Positions 52,809 through 62,596 of a stretch of 64,000 nt of DNA are shown in pieces (the stretch's first letter is position 1; the number at the start of each line of letters is the position of its first letter). Origin of the DNA: Lachnospiraceae bacterium A4 (GTDB lineage: Bacteria > Bacillota > Clostridia > Lachnospirales > Lachnospiraceae); the NCBI GenBank assembly GCA_000403215.2, contig KE159533.1, forward strand, positions 13,515-77,514, given 5' to 3'. The position numbers were made by a program, and so were the translations under genes. The notes under the pieces were generated by a model. The model was not told the origin of the DNA, did not search any database, and saw nothing but the letters and a program-made list of their open reading frames with translations.

Positions 52809-55457
52809 CTAATCATCTGTTATCCCAAACCCATCGATTGACAGGTCGAAGCAGCCCGAATCCGCATCAGAATCAAACAGACTGCTCTGGCAGAGCTGTT
52901 GTTCCCTGTCCTGTCCATACACTTCAAACTGCCTGTTTTCCTCCTCTTCCTTCATAAGCTTTTCATAATATCGCTGTAGCAGTTCCTCATTTTCACTCAC
53001 CGTAAACAGCTCCGTAAGATCTTCTGGTGCTGTCGTCTGTCTTATATCCTCCGGCCTCTCTTCATCGGATTCCATACTGTTGTCTAAAAACTGCTCTGAT
53101 AAATTTTCCGCTGTCTCCTCCTGCCCTGTCCGACACACCTCGTCTCTTCCAGACACTTTTACCGCATCTTCCGTAACTGTTTTCTCTGCTTCACTGCATT
53201 CATCTTCCCTGCTGATCGTTTCATATTGATCCCAGTCCACGATATATCTTTTAATTACGGCATCCCTTCTCTTCTTGTCCAGAAATGACACCTTACAGTC
53301 AAATACTGTTTTCGGGCTGCCCTGGTCCACTGTGAATACCGAAACTTCCCGGAAATCCTTGTACCTGAAATCTGCACCTTCCCTTGCGTTTACCCACGTA
53401 GGCGTATTTCTGCTTGAAAATGACTTTTTCGTGTCAGGATCCGTAATCGGCGTCTCCGATACCGTATCCTGACTTATGGTCTGTAGCTCTTTCCCTGCCA
53501 GTTTTGAAAACATATCCATCTCATTGACGGAAACACGCCCGAACACTACCTGGTGCGCTGTATTATTCATCACGACGCCTTTTAAGAACCTTGTAACAGG
53601 CGTCTTGTCAAAAAGGTCGTAGGTCTGGAACGCCACCATGTTGCTCACGTTGTACTGCCGGAACATAGTAAACATCTGCTCCTGGTCCGAGTGGAGAAGT
53701 ATCGGGAACTCGTCTATGTAATAATAATGCGGAAGCCTTGTAAACTCCGTCCCCGGACGCCTTACCACGGCATTGTTGAAGGACAGTGAAAAGAACAGAC
53801 CAAACGCCGTAGCCTCGCACATTCCCAGTTCGAGAGCATAATTTACAACAGTTATTTCGCCGTCTTCCAGTATTTTGTCAATGTCAATACTTTCCTGGAC
53901 GCAGAAAACATCATGGATAAGCGGATTATTGATAAAATCCGACATGATGGTTCGAAGCCCTCTGATCTGGTTCTCCATCTGCTTCCTGCCGTTCTCGTTC
54001 AGGATGTCATTGTTCACCAGGGGCACAATAAACTGGTACCTGCCGCAGTTTATGTCCTTCAGCCTGGCAGGGATCGGGTTTCCCGCTGCGTCAAACACGT
54101 CATCATTGTCACCATAGTTCTTCAGCAACGCATAATAATACGGCTTTACAAGGTCAAAATCATCCACAAGCCTCTGCACATCCTCCGGCGTTACATGGTG
54201 TCCGGGATGGACATATTCCATCGTCACAAGCAGGAGTATGGTAAATGTCGTTGTGACATTTTTATTCAGCTTTGCAAAATACACGTCGCTCGATCCGGTC
54301 ATGTCATAAAGCGCCTGCAGCACGTCCGCAAAAAGCTTTGCCTTCTTGAATATGTCCAGCTCTCTTTTTATTCCAGTCAGTTTTTCTGGAATATAGAGAG
54401 GATTAAAACCTATAAACCCTTCCTTATGTTCGTCCTTTTCAGTCAGTATCGGATCAACCCTGTTTACTTTAAATCCCCTGTTGATCGCAAGCATGTAAAT
54501 TTCATCGCTGAACGACTCATTCGGCGCAAGGCATGTGATGCCCGCACTGGGAGCCTTTGCCCTGAGACTGTCTATGAAACACTGTCCATCTTCCGTCAGC
54601 CCCGTAAAGTATTTCATCTTAAAATCTCTGTCATGGAACATCCTGTTCTTTGCAACATCCGTATCCATTCTCTCTTCAAGCTCCTTTTTACAGTAATCCT
54701 CATTGAAAGCCTTCTGGTCAAGGTCATTTGCAATGGATATGGTCAGGACAGTGGATGTCTTTGCCGCTCCCGTGGCCCCCCCTATAGAGGCATGGAGCTG
54801 CCGGTCCTTCATCTTGATTGTATACGGCAGCCCTGTGTCCATGCGTCTTAAAAACTTCAGATCATACTTGAACTTCTTGTCTTTTCTCATATCTATGATC
54901 TTGTCAATCTTAAAGCCATATATTCCTTTTCTTACCTCTTCATCCGTCAGGAGGGAAAATATCTTACAGACCAGTGCCACGGACGGCAGCCCTGCAATAA
55001 CAGTATTAAGCAGCCTTGATGTATTTATGATCAGTGCAGGCGATATGTCTTCTGTCACCGGAAGAAGGAATATTAACGGACGCAGGGTTATTCCATACAG
55101 ATAAGTAAAAATCCCCGATGCCGCTGTTACCAGCGTGAATGCCATTACACCAATAAGCAGCAGCTTCCTTTTATGATAATTCCAGTAATCATAATGTGTC
55201 AGTGCAGCGAACGCCGCAACCTGCAACAGGATAACTGCCAGTATGGACGCTGCCGACATATTGATATATGAATTTCTCTGCAAAATAACGGATATGATAA
55301 TTCTTATCAGGTTTGATAATGCATACACCCCAGCTATGGCAATGACTGTATACCCTGCCGGAATTTCCGTGCTCTCATAATGTTTTACTTTTTCCACTGA
55401 ATACCTGAACCCTGCTGACACCTTTCTGCAAATACCTGCGGAACATTTTACTAGCAT
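52809..55457 (-). CDS. Type IV coupling protein (VirD4/TraG family)
   Basis: 882 residues. About four membrane helices fill residues 30-165. The ATPase core has Walker A IGGATGAAKTSTVL near 227 (GAAKT instead of GSGKT) and Walker B HYYYIDEFPILLH near 579, followed by NVSNMVAFQTYDLFD as in the family. A Glu-rich C-terminal tail of about 160 residues is unstructured. Coupling proteins bring the relaxase-DNA complex to the secretion channel. It is separated from the channel operon by about 15 kb and is followed by a replication-relaxation-like gene. Confidence 0.9.
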   Translation of the reverse strand: MLVKCSAGICRKVSAGFRYSVEKVKHYESTEIPAGYTVIAIAGVYALSNLIRIIISVILQRNSYINMSAASILAVILLQVAAFAALTHYDYWNYHKRKLLLIGVMAFTLVTAASGIFTYLYGITLRPLIFLLPVTEDISPALIINTSRLLNTVIAGLPSVALVCKIFSLLTDEEVRKGIYGFKIDKIIDMRKDKKFKYDLKFLRRMDTGLPYTIKMKDRQLHASIGGATGAAKTSTVLTISIANDLDQKAFNEDYCKKELEERMDTDVAKNRMFHDRDFKMKYFTGLTEDGQCFIDSLRAKAPSAGITCLAPNESFSDEIYMLAINRGFKVNRVDPILTEKDEHKEGFIGFNPLYIPEKLTGIKRELDIFKKAKLFADVLQALYDMTGSSDVYFAKLNKNVTTTFTILLLVTMEYVHPGHHVTPEDVQRLVDDFDLVKPYYYALLKNYGDNDDVFDAAGNPIPARLKDINCGRYQFIVPLVNNDILNENGRKQMENQIRGLRTIMSDFINNPLIHDVFCVQESIDIDKILEDGEITVVNYALELGMCEATAFGLFFSLSFNNAVVRRPGTEFTRLPHYYYIDEFPILLHSDQEQMFTMFRQYNVSNMVAFQTYDLFDKTPVTRFLKGVVMNNTAHQVVFGRVSVNEMDMFSKLAGKELQTISQDTVSETPITDPDTKKSFSSRNTPTWVNAREGADFRYKDFREVSVFTVDQGSPKTVFDCKVSFLDKKRRDAVIKRYIVDWDQYETISREDECSEAEKTVTEDAVKVSGRDEVCRTGQEETAENLSEQFLDNSMESDEERPEDIRQTTAPEDLTELFTVSENEELLQRYYEKLMKEEEENRQFEVYGQDREQQLCQSSLFDSDADSGCFDLSIDGFGITDD

Positions 55458-55547
55458 TTTTATCCCTTACCTCCTCATGTTTCTGCGTGTCTGTTTAACC
55501 AGAAACCGTCTCTTTTCCCGTTCTCAGGAACTGCCACTAAATAAATT

Positions 55548-56780
55548 TTATTTTTGCGCAGTTTCTGGACAGATATTTCCTGCTTCCTGTATTTTCCGGC
55601 AATGTTCCAGCAAAGCTGAAAAACGTATGCTGATGTCCTTTAAGGATTCAAGTATTGCATCATCGTCAGCCAGAAGTTCTGGATATTCCTCAAATTTTTT
55701 CAAACATAATTCAGCCTGCAGTATAACTGGTTTTATATCCTGTTTCTTTATATCACTGCCTGTATCACCTGGGAATGACATCTGCGACTTTCTGGCAGTT
55801 TTCAGCCCGCCCGCCATGGAACAGTAACGACTTTCTTCTTTTTCCAGCCTCTGTTTTGCCTTTAGTTCCCTCTTCTCCTGCCTTTTCAGTTTTTCCCTGT
55901 CCTTTGTATTCTGTGCAAGCAGGCGGGACTTTTCGACCTCTGCCTCATACAGTTCCTTATTCCTGTCAATACTGTCAGATATTACTGCCAGCTCCTGCTC
56001 TGATTTTATAACCCTGTTCATATCCTCAGCCTCATTATAATCAGAAGGCGTGATCCCGCCATTTTCTGACTGCTTCCTGTAAAGCTCCATCTGCAGACCG
56101 CCGTCAAACGATGCGATTTTGGCCGCCTCGTTCAACGTAATTCTGTTATCTTTAAGCATTCTCTCAAATTCGGGAATAAGATCTGCCGTATTAATATACT
56201 TTTTCAGCTGTCTCTCCTTTATGCCAAGGATATCCGACATATGGCTGATGACATCAGTATCAGCCATTTTCCGTTCCCGTAAATCCAAAAGGCATTCATA
56301 CATATCCAATATCTCCTGCCTGCGCAGGTATACATCTGTGTGCCGCTGCAGGTAGTTTGCAAGGGTAGAATCAAGCCGCAGGAGAGTGCTGTCGGTAGAT
56401 GCCGGGAAAACACAGCAGTTTACCCCTAAGGGAAAAACCTCCGAATACTGCCTGTCGTCCAGAAGCAGGATTGCCCTGTGCCTGCGCTCGCCATCTACAA
56501 GCATATATTTTCCTGTCCCGTCAACAGGGATGACAATCAGGTCATGGTAAAGCTTTTTCCTGAAATAGATCCACTCACTCAGCTCCTCTATATCTACCTG
56601 TGGGAAACGTTTCTCATTCTCCGGGTTCGGGATAATATCTGCCCTGTCAATGAACATTGTATTGCGGCAGTCTATCTCCTTTGTCCTGTTTATAAGCCTG
56701 CTGATATCCATCTCCCTGCCCGGAAGAGAGCTGGCTCCCATCAGCATATCCTTTCCCTTTTTCTGCATTCCATTATCCAT
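55548..56780 (-). CDS. parB: ParB-like partition protein
   Basis: 410 residues from the Met at 56780, which overlaps the parA stop (ATGGATAATG). The ParB/Spo0J nuclease-like domain is seen in ERFPQVDIEELSEWI, LIVIPVDGTGKYMLVDGERR and HRAILLL. A KorB-type helix-turn-helix follows (VISHMSDILGIKERQLKKYI, NRITLNEAAKIASF), then a long charged coiled coil. It binds centromere-like sites and works with ParA to segregate the plasmid. No parS candidate was spotted. Confidence 0.85.
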   Translation of the reverse strand: MDNGMQKKGKDMLMGASSLPGREMDISRLINRTKEIDCRNTMFIDRADIIPNPENEKRFPQVDIEELSEWIYFRKKLYHDLIVIPVDGTGKYMLVDGERRHRAILLLDDRQYSEVFPLGVNCCVFPASTDSTLLRLDSTLANYLQRHTDVYLRRQEILDMYECLLDLRERKMADTDVISHMSDILGIKERQLKKYINTADLIPEFERMLKDNRITLNEAAKIASFDGGLQMELYRKQSENGGITPSDYNEAEDMNRVIKSEQELAVISDSIDRNKELYEAEVEKSRLLAQNTKDREKLKRQEKRELKAKQRLEKEESRYCSMAGGLKTARKSQMSFPGDTGSDIKKQDIKPVILQAELCLKKFEEYPELLADDDAILESLKDISIRFSALLEHCRKIQEAGNICPETAQK

Positions 56781-57690
56781 GGCTGCCTCCCTGACTGCCC
56801 ACATTATCAGCAGAAACTTCCCGGGCCGGAATGTTTCCTTTACGCTGACTGCCCCCGGCTTTGCGCGGAGCAAGATACTTTTCCAGCCTTTCGTTATGTG
56901 CGTCATCAATCAGTCCGAGCGTCCTCACGAGCTTTATGTAATCATCCGTTGTCCCATGTCTCTTGCATGCCACAAGCAGCGGGAGGTATTTTAATGTCGA
57001 ATCGGAAACCTGTACAGAATGCCTGATGGCAACAGGCAGTATATAGCTGCTGTAATTTTCTTCATACCATTCCCTGACTCTTTTATAGCCCGAGGAGTTC
57101 AGACTGACATCCGCAAAGAACATCCCCATGAATTCCACGGACACGCCACAGGACTGTTTCAGACCAATTATGGTTTGTAAAAGTCCCGTAACGCCGCTGA
57201 AGGAAAAATTATCCGCCTTGATCGGGGAAAGCACGCCGTCACAGGCGCAGATTGCGCATCTTGTAAGCGTTGTATCCCCCGGATTCGTGTCAATAACGAC
57301 ATAATCATAATCTTCCCTGACAAGCTCTATGTTCCGGCGCAGGCAGGTAAACACCGAACGTTTTTCCTGCAGTTCCGAATGGATTTCATAAATGATATCC
57401 TTCAGTAACGGGGAGCCTGGAATGCAGTCAATCAGATCAAAATTTGATTCATATATAAATCCCTCATATAAAATGTCAGCGCTTTTTAACTGGTGGCACA
57501 ATAAGTTCGTATAACAGGGACACTCATACCCTGTCCCTATCATGAGCATGTCTGTCGCGTTCATCTGTGCATCAAGGTCTATGAAAAGAACATGATAACC
57601 TGAAACCGCAAGTATATGCGCCATATTTACCGAGGACATTGTTTTTGACACGCCCCCTTTTTCAGTGACAAAACCGATAACCTTGTTCAT
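56773..57690 (-). CDS. parA: ParA-like partition ATPase
   Basis: 305 residues. The deviant Walker A reads EKGGVSKTMSS (Ser in place of the usual second Gly), followed by HVLFIDLDAQMNAT and the Walker B-type YVVIDTNPGDT. This is the ParA/Soj type that positions plasmids through ATP-dependent DNA binding. The C-terminal 30 residues are a basic tail (EKYLAPRKAGGSQRKGN). It overlaps parB and forms the classic pair. Confidence 0.9.
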   Translation of the reverse strand: MNKVIGFVTEKGGVSKTMSSVNMAHILAVSGYHVLFIDLDAQMNATDMLMIGTGYECPCYTNLLCHQLKSADILYEGFIYESNFDLIDCIPGSPLLKDIIYEIHSELQEKRSVFTCLRRNIELVREDYDYVVIDTNPGDTTLTRCAICACDGVLSPIKADNFSFSGVTGLLQTIIGLKQSCGVSVEFMGMFFADVSLNSSGYKRVREWYEENYSSYILPVAIRHSVQVSDSTLKYLPLLVACKRHGTTDDYIKLVRTLGLIDDAHNERLEKYLAPRKAGGSQRKGNIPAREVSADNVGSQGGSHG

Positions 57691-57748
57691 AAAAACCTTC
57701 CCTTCTTATACAAATCTGCTGTCTGTGTAACATCTCTGTTTCGGATAA

Positions 57749-59398
57749 TTACAGTCCCAGCAGAGAGATGTCCTCCCGCCCGTTAAACACAGAACTGTAT
57801 CCTGATTTCAGTCCTTCCACATATTCCAGCGAATACGCATCATCTGAATAAACAACATATATCCGCAGGAAAGGAATATCCGGTGCACCCTCACCCAGAT
57901 ATCTCTCAATCCTCATCCTCGCGGAAATGTCATCCGATATGTTTTCAAACGAATAGATGAAGCTGCCTTTTACGTCATGCAGCACACGGCAGTTTGCGAA
58001 CGGATAAAATGTACCGCCTGCCTGAAAGAAACGGATATTGGAATATTCTGCATTGTGACAAATCATCCTGCTGTCCGCAATATCCGTATATTTTCCCCTG
58101 TAAGAATAGGACTTGATATGTTCCCGTACAGACTGTTCATAAATACCGATGCCGTCCATGGCAAGGAAAGGATAGGAATAAATGAAATCTGACCCATCCG
58201 AACAGTTGTCACCCGCCGTAATCCTGAGTCCTCTTTTCACAAGCATGGATATATCCGGCGCATTCCTGCACCATCCAAAAATCTTTTCACGCCTGGCAGA
58301 ATAAGTACGTCCTGTAACCTTTCCCGGCATCCCCGGCCTGACACCCTCTCTCGCGGATACGGTTTTTAAAATCCTCTCCCTGTCAAAATAAGAATATATA
58401 TCTGTAAAACCCGGACAGATACTCCTGACAGCCAAAAGATATTCTGTGATTTCAGACAATATTTCTTTCCCCAGTGTATCGGATCCTGCAATAATCCTGT
58501 TAAACAGGGCTATGACATCCCCGAACTCAGACGGGCAGTCCCCACCTGCCACATGCGCGGCTGACAGCAGTACACTGACACATGACCTGTACACCTGCAT
58601 CCTGTTTTTTCCGGGTATCCTTATGTCCTGCCTTTCCCCATCTCCGTGATAATCACCTATGGTAAAATGCACGCATGAGCGGTCAAGGCTGCGCTCCGTT
58701 GAAAAGATAAATGTAAAATACCGTTCCATTTTCGCCACCACGGCAGCACCCCTTTCTGTTCCCATATCGTTCTCAAAAAAGAACTCCAGTCTGCACGGAT
58801 GGTGGATTAGAAGATAGGCGTCACTCCTGAACCTGTTTGATGACTGATCAAATGTTTTTCCCCGTATGCTGCCATGCAGACCAACCGGCGTATCCAGTGC
58901 AAAATCCCCGACACCGATACGGCATTTCCCAGCCATCTTGAGGAAAACAATCCCAACCGTTGACGAATGTACGCTGTAATTCTTAGCGGTTCTGGACATA
59001 TCCTCCTGATGCCATGCACCCTGTCTGCCAGTATGGTACTCCATAAGCGGTGATGACAGGAATTCCGAAAGTTCCCTGTAGCCGGCAGATGAAAGGCTGT
59101 ATAATATCCTTCCCTTTATAACTGTCCTCATAATACTGCCCTTCCTGATCCTGTATGATATAAAGTCATCCACTGCCCTGCTGCGGACACCCTCATCCCC
59201 ACAGATACATAAATTTCGTGCTGCATGCGATATTGCCCTGTCCGCCATCCCCAGCAGAAGGGGAACCATTTCACGCGTACAGCTTCCAAACAGCATCAGA
59301 TACATATAGAAAACATATTTTCTCCCTTTCATGGGCAGTTTTATATTCCCGGAAAGCATGGACAGAAAAATCCCAAGACCGCGGGTTTTGGGATTCAT
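57749..59398 (-). CDS. Replication-relaxation-like large protein
   Basis: About 549 residues. The start is uncertain: an AAAAGGAGG lies nine bases before an in-frame TTG (59422) and GGGGAT before the Met at 59398. The first 130 residues are helical and winged-helix-like. LIHHPCRLEFFFENDMGTER and AAVVAKMERYFTFIF recall the E(x)DxGTE ... K(x)xxY core of Replic_Relax proteins. The C-terminal 250 residues are alpha/beta and unrecognised. It precedes parA with a 58-base gap. A role in copy control or transfer is suggested by context only. Confidence 0.45.
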   Translation of the reverse strand: MNPKTRGLGIFLSMLSGNIKLPMKGRKYVFYMYLMLFGSCTREMVPLLLGMADRAISHAARNLCICGDEGVRSRAVDDFISYRIRKGSIMRTVIKGRILYSLSSAGYRELSEFLSSPLMEYHTGRQGAWHQEDMSRTAKNYSVHSSTVGIVFLKMAGKCRIGVGDFALDTPVGLHGSIRGKTFDQSSNRFRSDAYLLIHHPCRLEFFFENDMGTERGAAVVAKMERYFTFIFSTERSLDRSCVHFTIGDYHGDGERQDIRIPGKNRMQVYRSCVSVLLSAAHVAGGDCPSEFGDVIALFNRIIAGSDTLGKEILSEITEYLLAVRSICPGFTDIYSYFDRERILKTVSAREGVRPGMPGKVTGRTYSARREKIFGWCRNAPDISMLVKRGLRITAGDNCSDGSDFIYSYPFLAMDGIGIYEQSVREHIKSYSYRGKYTDIADSRMICHNAEYSNIRFFQAGGTFYPFANCRVLHDVKGSFIYSFENISDDISARMRIERYLGEGAPDIPFLRIYVVYSDDAYSLEYVEGLKSGYSSVFNGREDISLLGL

Positions 59399-59438
59399 AT
59401 AAAAATCCCCTGTTTCTGCCAAACCTGTCATCCTCCTT

Positions 59439-59789
59439 TTATTGACTGTGAAGCGCCGGCAGTACCCCCGCCAGTACCAGCGCAGATAAACACAGCATGT
59501 ACAGCGGGATCTCGCTGACTACCTTCCTTGCCTTGATCTTTCCCTGCAGCCTGCTGGCGTCAGGAAGGAACCTGCTGATATCACTTCTGCTGCTGACGAC
59601 CTGGTACATTTCTTCCAGAAGGGGTTTGTACTGCGCATACCCGGAATCGCCGGACATCATTTTCAGCAGCTCCCCCAGCTCATCCTGTGCATTTTTCATG
59701 CGGTTTTCAGAGTACACGCCAAAATGTTCTGCATCTTTCAGCATAAAGTTATATTCTGTGCACCTGCGGTAAAAATTTTCATATTTCAT
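59439..59789 (-). CDS. Small tail-anchored membrane protein
   Basis: 116 residues starting MKYENFYRRCTEYNFMLKDA. The body is helical and charged; the last 20 residues (IPLYMLCLSALVLAGVLPAL) form one membrane helix, so the protein should be tail-anchored with its body inside the cell. It starts 6 bases after the signal peptidase gene ends. Function unknown; it may be a substrate or partner in the transfer apparatus. Confidence 0.5.
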   Translation of the reverse strand: MKYENFYRRCTEYNFMLKDAEHFGVYSENRMKNAQDELGELLKMMSGDSGYAQYKPLLEEMYQVVSSRSDISRFLPDASRLQGKIKARKVVSEIPLYMLCLSALVLAGVLPALHSQ

Positions 59790-59794
59790 CTCGA

Positions 59795-60313
59795 TCACCA
59801 CACTATTTTTCCGGTAATCTCGTCAATACTGACATTTCCAATACCTGTATTTCTGGAATCCGCAGAATGATTCCTGTTGTCACCAAGCACAAAATATTCA
59901 TTCTCGCCCAATATGATTCCGTTTTCCGCAATTCCCGCATCGCCAATCGGCTCCATCCCGTAGTCCTCTTTCAGCAGCCTGCCATCTATGAATATGTCTC
60001 CTTCAGCGCTGATCTGCACCGTTTCACCAGGCAGCCCAATAACCCTCTTTACAAGGTAATAATTCTCTCTGCGCGGGAATACAACCACGTCAAAACGCTT
60101 CGGGACACCCATCCTGTACGATATCTTCTCCATGACAATCCTGTCCCCGTCATGGTACGATGGCTCCATACTTTTTCCAGATACGCGGACTGACTGACAT
60201 ACAAAAATGTTTATCATGGCTGAAACAAACAATCCAGCCAGCACACAGCACGTCAGACCCTGCATTTTATTTATCAGCCTTTTTATGACTATCTTCTTAT
60301 TTCCTGTTTTCAT
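59795..60313 (-). CDS. lepB: Type I signal peptidase
   Basis: 172 residues from MKTGNKKIVIKRLINKMQGL with GGAGG upstream. One N-terminal membrane helix is followed by the catalytic Ser motif VSGKSMEPSYHDGDRI, the Lys motif NYYLVKRVIGLPGE and the closing GDNRNHSADSR, all as in Gram-positive LepB. The catalytic domain faces outward and removes signal peptides. On a mobile element it probably matures transfer or surface proteins such as the pilin-like subunits. It overlaps the large gene upstream by 17 bases. Confidence 0.9.
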   Translation of the reverse strand: MKTGNKKIVIKRLINKMQGLTCCVLAGLFVSAMINIFVCQSVRVSGKSMEPSYHDGDRIVMEKISYRMGVPKRFDVVVFPRRENYYLVKRVIGLPGETVQISAEGDIFIDGRLLKEDYGMEPIGDAGIAENGIILGENEYFVLGDNRNHSADSRNTGIGNVSIDEITGKIVW

Positions 60314-62339
60314 TTCTATCCTCCATATTTGCTTCATTTGTACCTTTTTCCCGGACAGTTCCGCACTGCATGACATAAACCTGCCTGTGGTAATGCACAT
60401 GGCTGTCCTTAATATTCAACTTCCTTGCCAGATATACACATGGCCATTGAAGCAGCTCATAGGTGGTCCCATCTGTTTCAAAGGCAAACAGTACAAGCCC
60501 CCTGTCCGAAATCTTGAGCACCAGCACCTTTCCAAGCTTTACGGCTTCCAGCCTGACAAGCTCACGCACAAGACCGAGGTAAAACCTCTCGTTTTTTGCT
60601 GGTACGTCATCCGTGCGGTAAAAATACAGGCTTCCATCTGTATCCGGGATAATATTTTCAGGACATTCGGACTGGTATTCAAAAAGACCTTTTCTTTTAT
60701 ACAGCACAGAAATGTCCCTGAATATGTCCACCGCATCCCACGAACATCCTATAGCAAATGAAACACAGGAATATAATTCAAACAGTTCCACATTATTGTC
60801 CGTCATTTTTTTCAGGCAGGACATGTAAACCTGCCCATAATGTTCCATCGCTGATAAATAAAAATCACCACCGCCCAGATCCATACCTGATATGTTTTCC
60901 ATTAATGCCCTGTATGTACATGGCAGTGCACAACGAGTATTCAATGCAGTGAACATATCCTTTAAGTCCGCCGTTCTGTATTCATAAAGCCTGTATTTCT
61001 TTAACAGGGCATGAAGCTCGACGCTGTTCATGGTCACCATCAGGGGGCGGCGCCTGACAAGTTCACGCACAGCCTTATTGTCTGACTGCCGGTTTAACCT
61101 GTAAATATAGAATTTTCCGTCTCCTGCGCAGACAATCAGTCCCTCGCCCTCTGAAAATGAAAATTTTTCGACCGCCATGATATAGCTGCCGTCCACTTCA
61201 CCTATGAAAGGAAACCCCTGGTTATCATTAACGTCAGATGCCTGCTTCCATTCCTGTATACTATCAACCCTATAGTTTTCAGGATAATATTTTTCAGGAT
61301 CAGCCAGCTCTTTTTTTTCAGTAATATCAGGTTTATGACTGCTCCTCTGTCCCGCCTTTTTTTCCCTTTTGGAAACATTTTCGTATAAATTTGCAGCCTG
61401 CAGTTTTCTATCTTTTACGGGACTGTCATCCATAATGCTAACCTTTCCTGATACAAGAGGCTGAACATCTACCGCTTCTATAACAAACGGGACATTATCT
61501 GTTTCCGGCTGCACATCCCCCATTCTGTCCATGACATTTCTTATGGCGCCGCCCCTGTCGTATTGGTATGTCAGGGTAATTTCGTTCACAGCCTTCTCCA
61601 GCCTGTTTTTTCCGTCATCACCTCCAACATCTGTGCAGCTTATGCGTTCAAGCTCCCTGCACAGCATCTCATAAATATATTCCTGTGAATTGACAGTCTC
61701 TATGTTTTTCAACAAATCATTCTTAAACCTGTTCTTTATATATCCAGTCATGTTTTCCATGCTCTCAAAGGCGGACAGGCTGTTGTTTGAACACAGGTTA
61801 AAGAGCAGGAAGGCATTCAGCCCGATCATGTCAAATTTGCCCCTGTGTGCACCTTTTCCCTGTATCATGAATATGGAATGCATGATATTTTCCGCAGCCT
61901 TACTGCCCGACAGTTCCATCTGCATCCGTATCCTATCCGGGACAGCACCATTCTGCAGGATGGCGGCAATTACCATGTTTTCTTTCTCCCTGCGCGCATT
62001 TTTATAGGACACGGAGTAGGGACATCCCTGACAGATGCTTTTTGGAACGTTAACGTTAAAGAAAGTGCCATACCTTGTGATATCGTAACAGCCATATGGA
62101 TTCACCCTTTTTGCATGCGGCCTGATAATTTTTTTCCTCATCTGCACGATTTCATCTGACTTGTATGCCCTTGGTGACAACCCTTCCTGGCTTTTCAGGA
62201 ATGAAGTGAATTTTCCGATTGCGTCCGGCGGCGCATCAAATATCGCACCAAAGAGTGTAAACAGCTTCAGGTACTCTTCATCCTCCAGGTTCTTGTCCGA
62301 AAGATAATAAATGCAGGGTGGTGTTTCAAAAATACACAT
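60297..62339 (-). CDS. Large hypothetical protein, 680 residues
   Basis: Starts MCIFETPPCIYYLSDKNLED with AAAGGAAAT upstream. The first 270 residues contain a Cys pair (PKSICQGCPYSVSYKNARRE) that could bind an ion. A polar, low-complexity linker (about 320-385) separates it from a C-terminal alpha/beta half. No known catalytic motif or membrane segment was seen. It leads the unit with the signal peptidase, the Replic_Relax-like protein and parAB, behind a promoter box shared with the transfer operon, so it is likely a transfer or maintenance protein. Confidence 0.5.
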   Translation of the reverse strand: MCIFETPPCIYYLSDKNLEDEEYLKLFTLFGAIFDAPPDAIGKFTSFLKSQEGLSPRAYKSDEIVQMRKKIIRPHAKRVNPYGCYDITRYGTFFNVNVPKSICQGCPYSVSYKNARREKENMVIAAILQNGAVPDRIRMQMELSGSKAAENIMHSIFMIQGKGAHRGKFDMIGLNAFLLFNLCSNNSLSAFESMENMTGYIKNRFKNDLLKNIETVNSQEYIYEMLCRELERISCTDVGGDDGKNRLEKAVNEITLTYQYDRGGAIRNVMDRMGDVQPETDNVPFVIEAVDVQPLVSGKVSIMDDSPVKDRKLQAANLYENVSKREKKAGQRSSHKPDITEKKELADPEKYYPENYRVDSIQEWKQASDVNDNQGFPFIGEVDGSYIMAVEKFSFSEGEGLIVCAGDGKFYIYRLNRQSDNKAVRELVRRRPLMVTMNSVELHALLKKYRLYEYRTADLKDMFTALNTRCALPCTYRALMENISGMDLGGGDFYLSAMEHYGQVYMSCLKKMTDNNVELFELYSCVSFAIGCSWDAVDIFRDISVLYKRKGLFEYQSECPENIIPDTDGSLYFYRTDDVPAKNERFYLGLVRELVRLEAVKLGKVLVLKISDRGLVLFAFETDGTTYELLQWPCVYLARKLNIKDSHVHYHRQVYVMQCGTVREKGTNEANMEDRNENRK

Positions 62340-62392
62340 GGCTATTTCCTTTCTTTTCTGTATCCTGCCTATTAAATAAAAATAACCATGAA

Positions 62393-62420
62393 TTAGTCAA
62401 GGGGTAAATTGTAATTTTAT
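62393..62420 (-). promoter_or_regulatory. Promoter region with the box shared with the transfer operon
   Basis: The minus strand reads TATAAAATTACAATTTACCC and continues directly into CTTGACTAA. TACAAT can serve as -10, and CCCTTGACTAA falls where transcription would start, as at 36.9 kb. The -35 is poor, which fits a regulated promoter. Confidence 0.5.
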
Positions 62421-62535
62421 ATTTTTGTTATGATTTTCAGGACTTACATTTATGTTGATAATCTCATGCGACATGGAAACTTAGATTACAGTTATACAAA
62501 TACATAGAAAAAAATTAATTACCTTAATAAAATAA

Positions 62536-62569
62536 AAACACCACACAAATGACAATTTATGTGGTGTTT
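62536..62569 (-). terminator. Intrinsic terminator of the replication initiator gene
   Basis: AAACACCACA and TGTGGTGTTT pair over ten bases; on the minus strand TTTTTATTTTATT follows. It lies 28 bases after the rep stop codon. Confidence 0.85.
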
Positions 62570-62596
62570 GACATATATGTAGATTTTCATTCCTGC

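Noticed and set aside
53913-54851. 312-codon plus-strand open frame opposite the coupling protein
   Set aside because: Antisense to a well-supported gene with clear Walker motifs; no start signal or recognisable domain.
55458-57748. Search for parS-like centromere sites around parAB
   Set aside because: The short gaps contain no repeated palindrome. A site could lie elsewhere.
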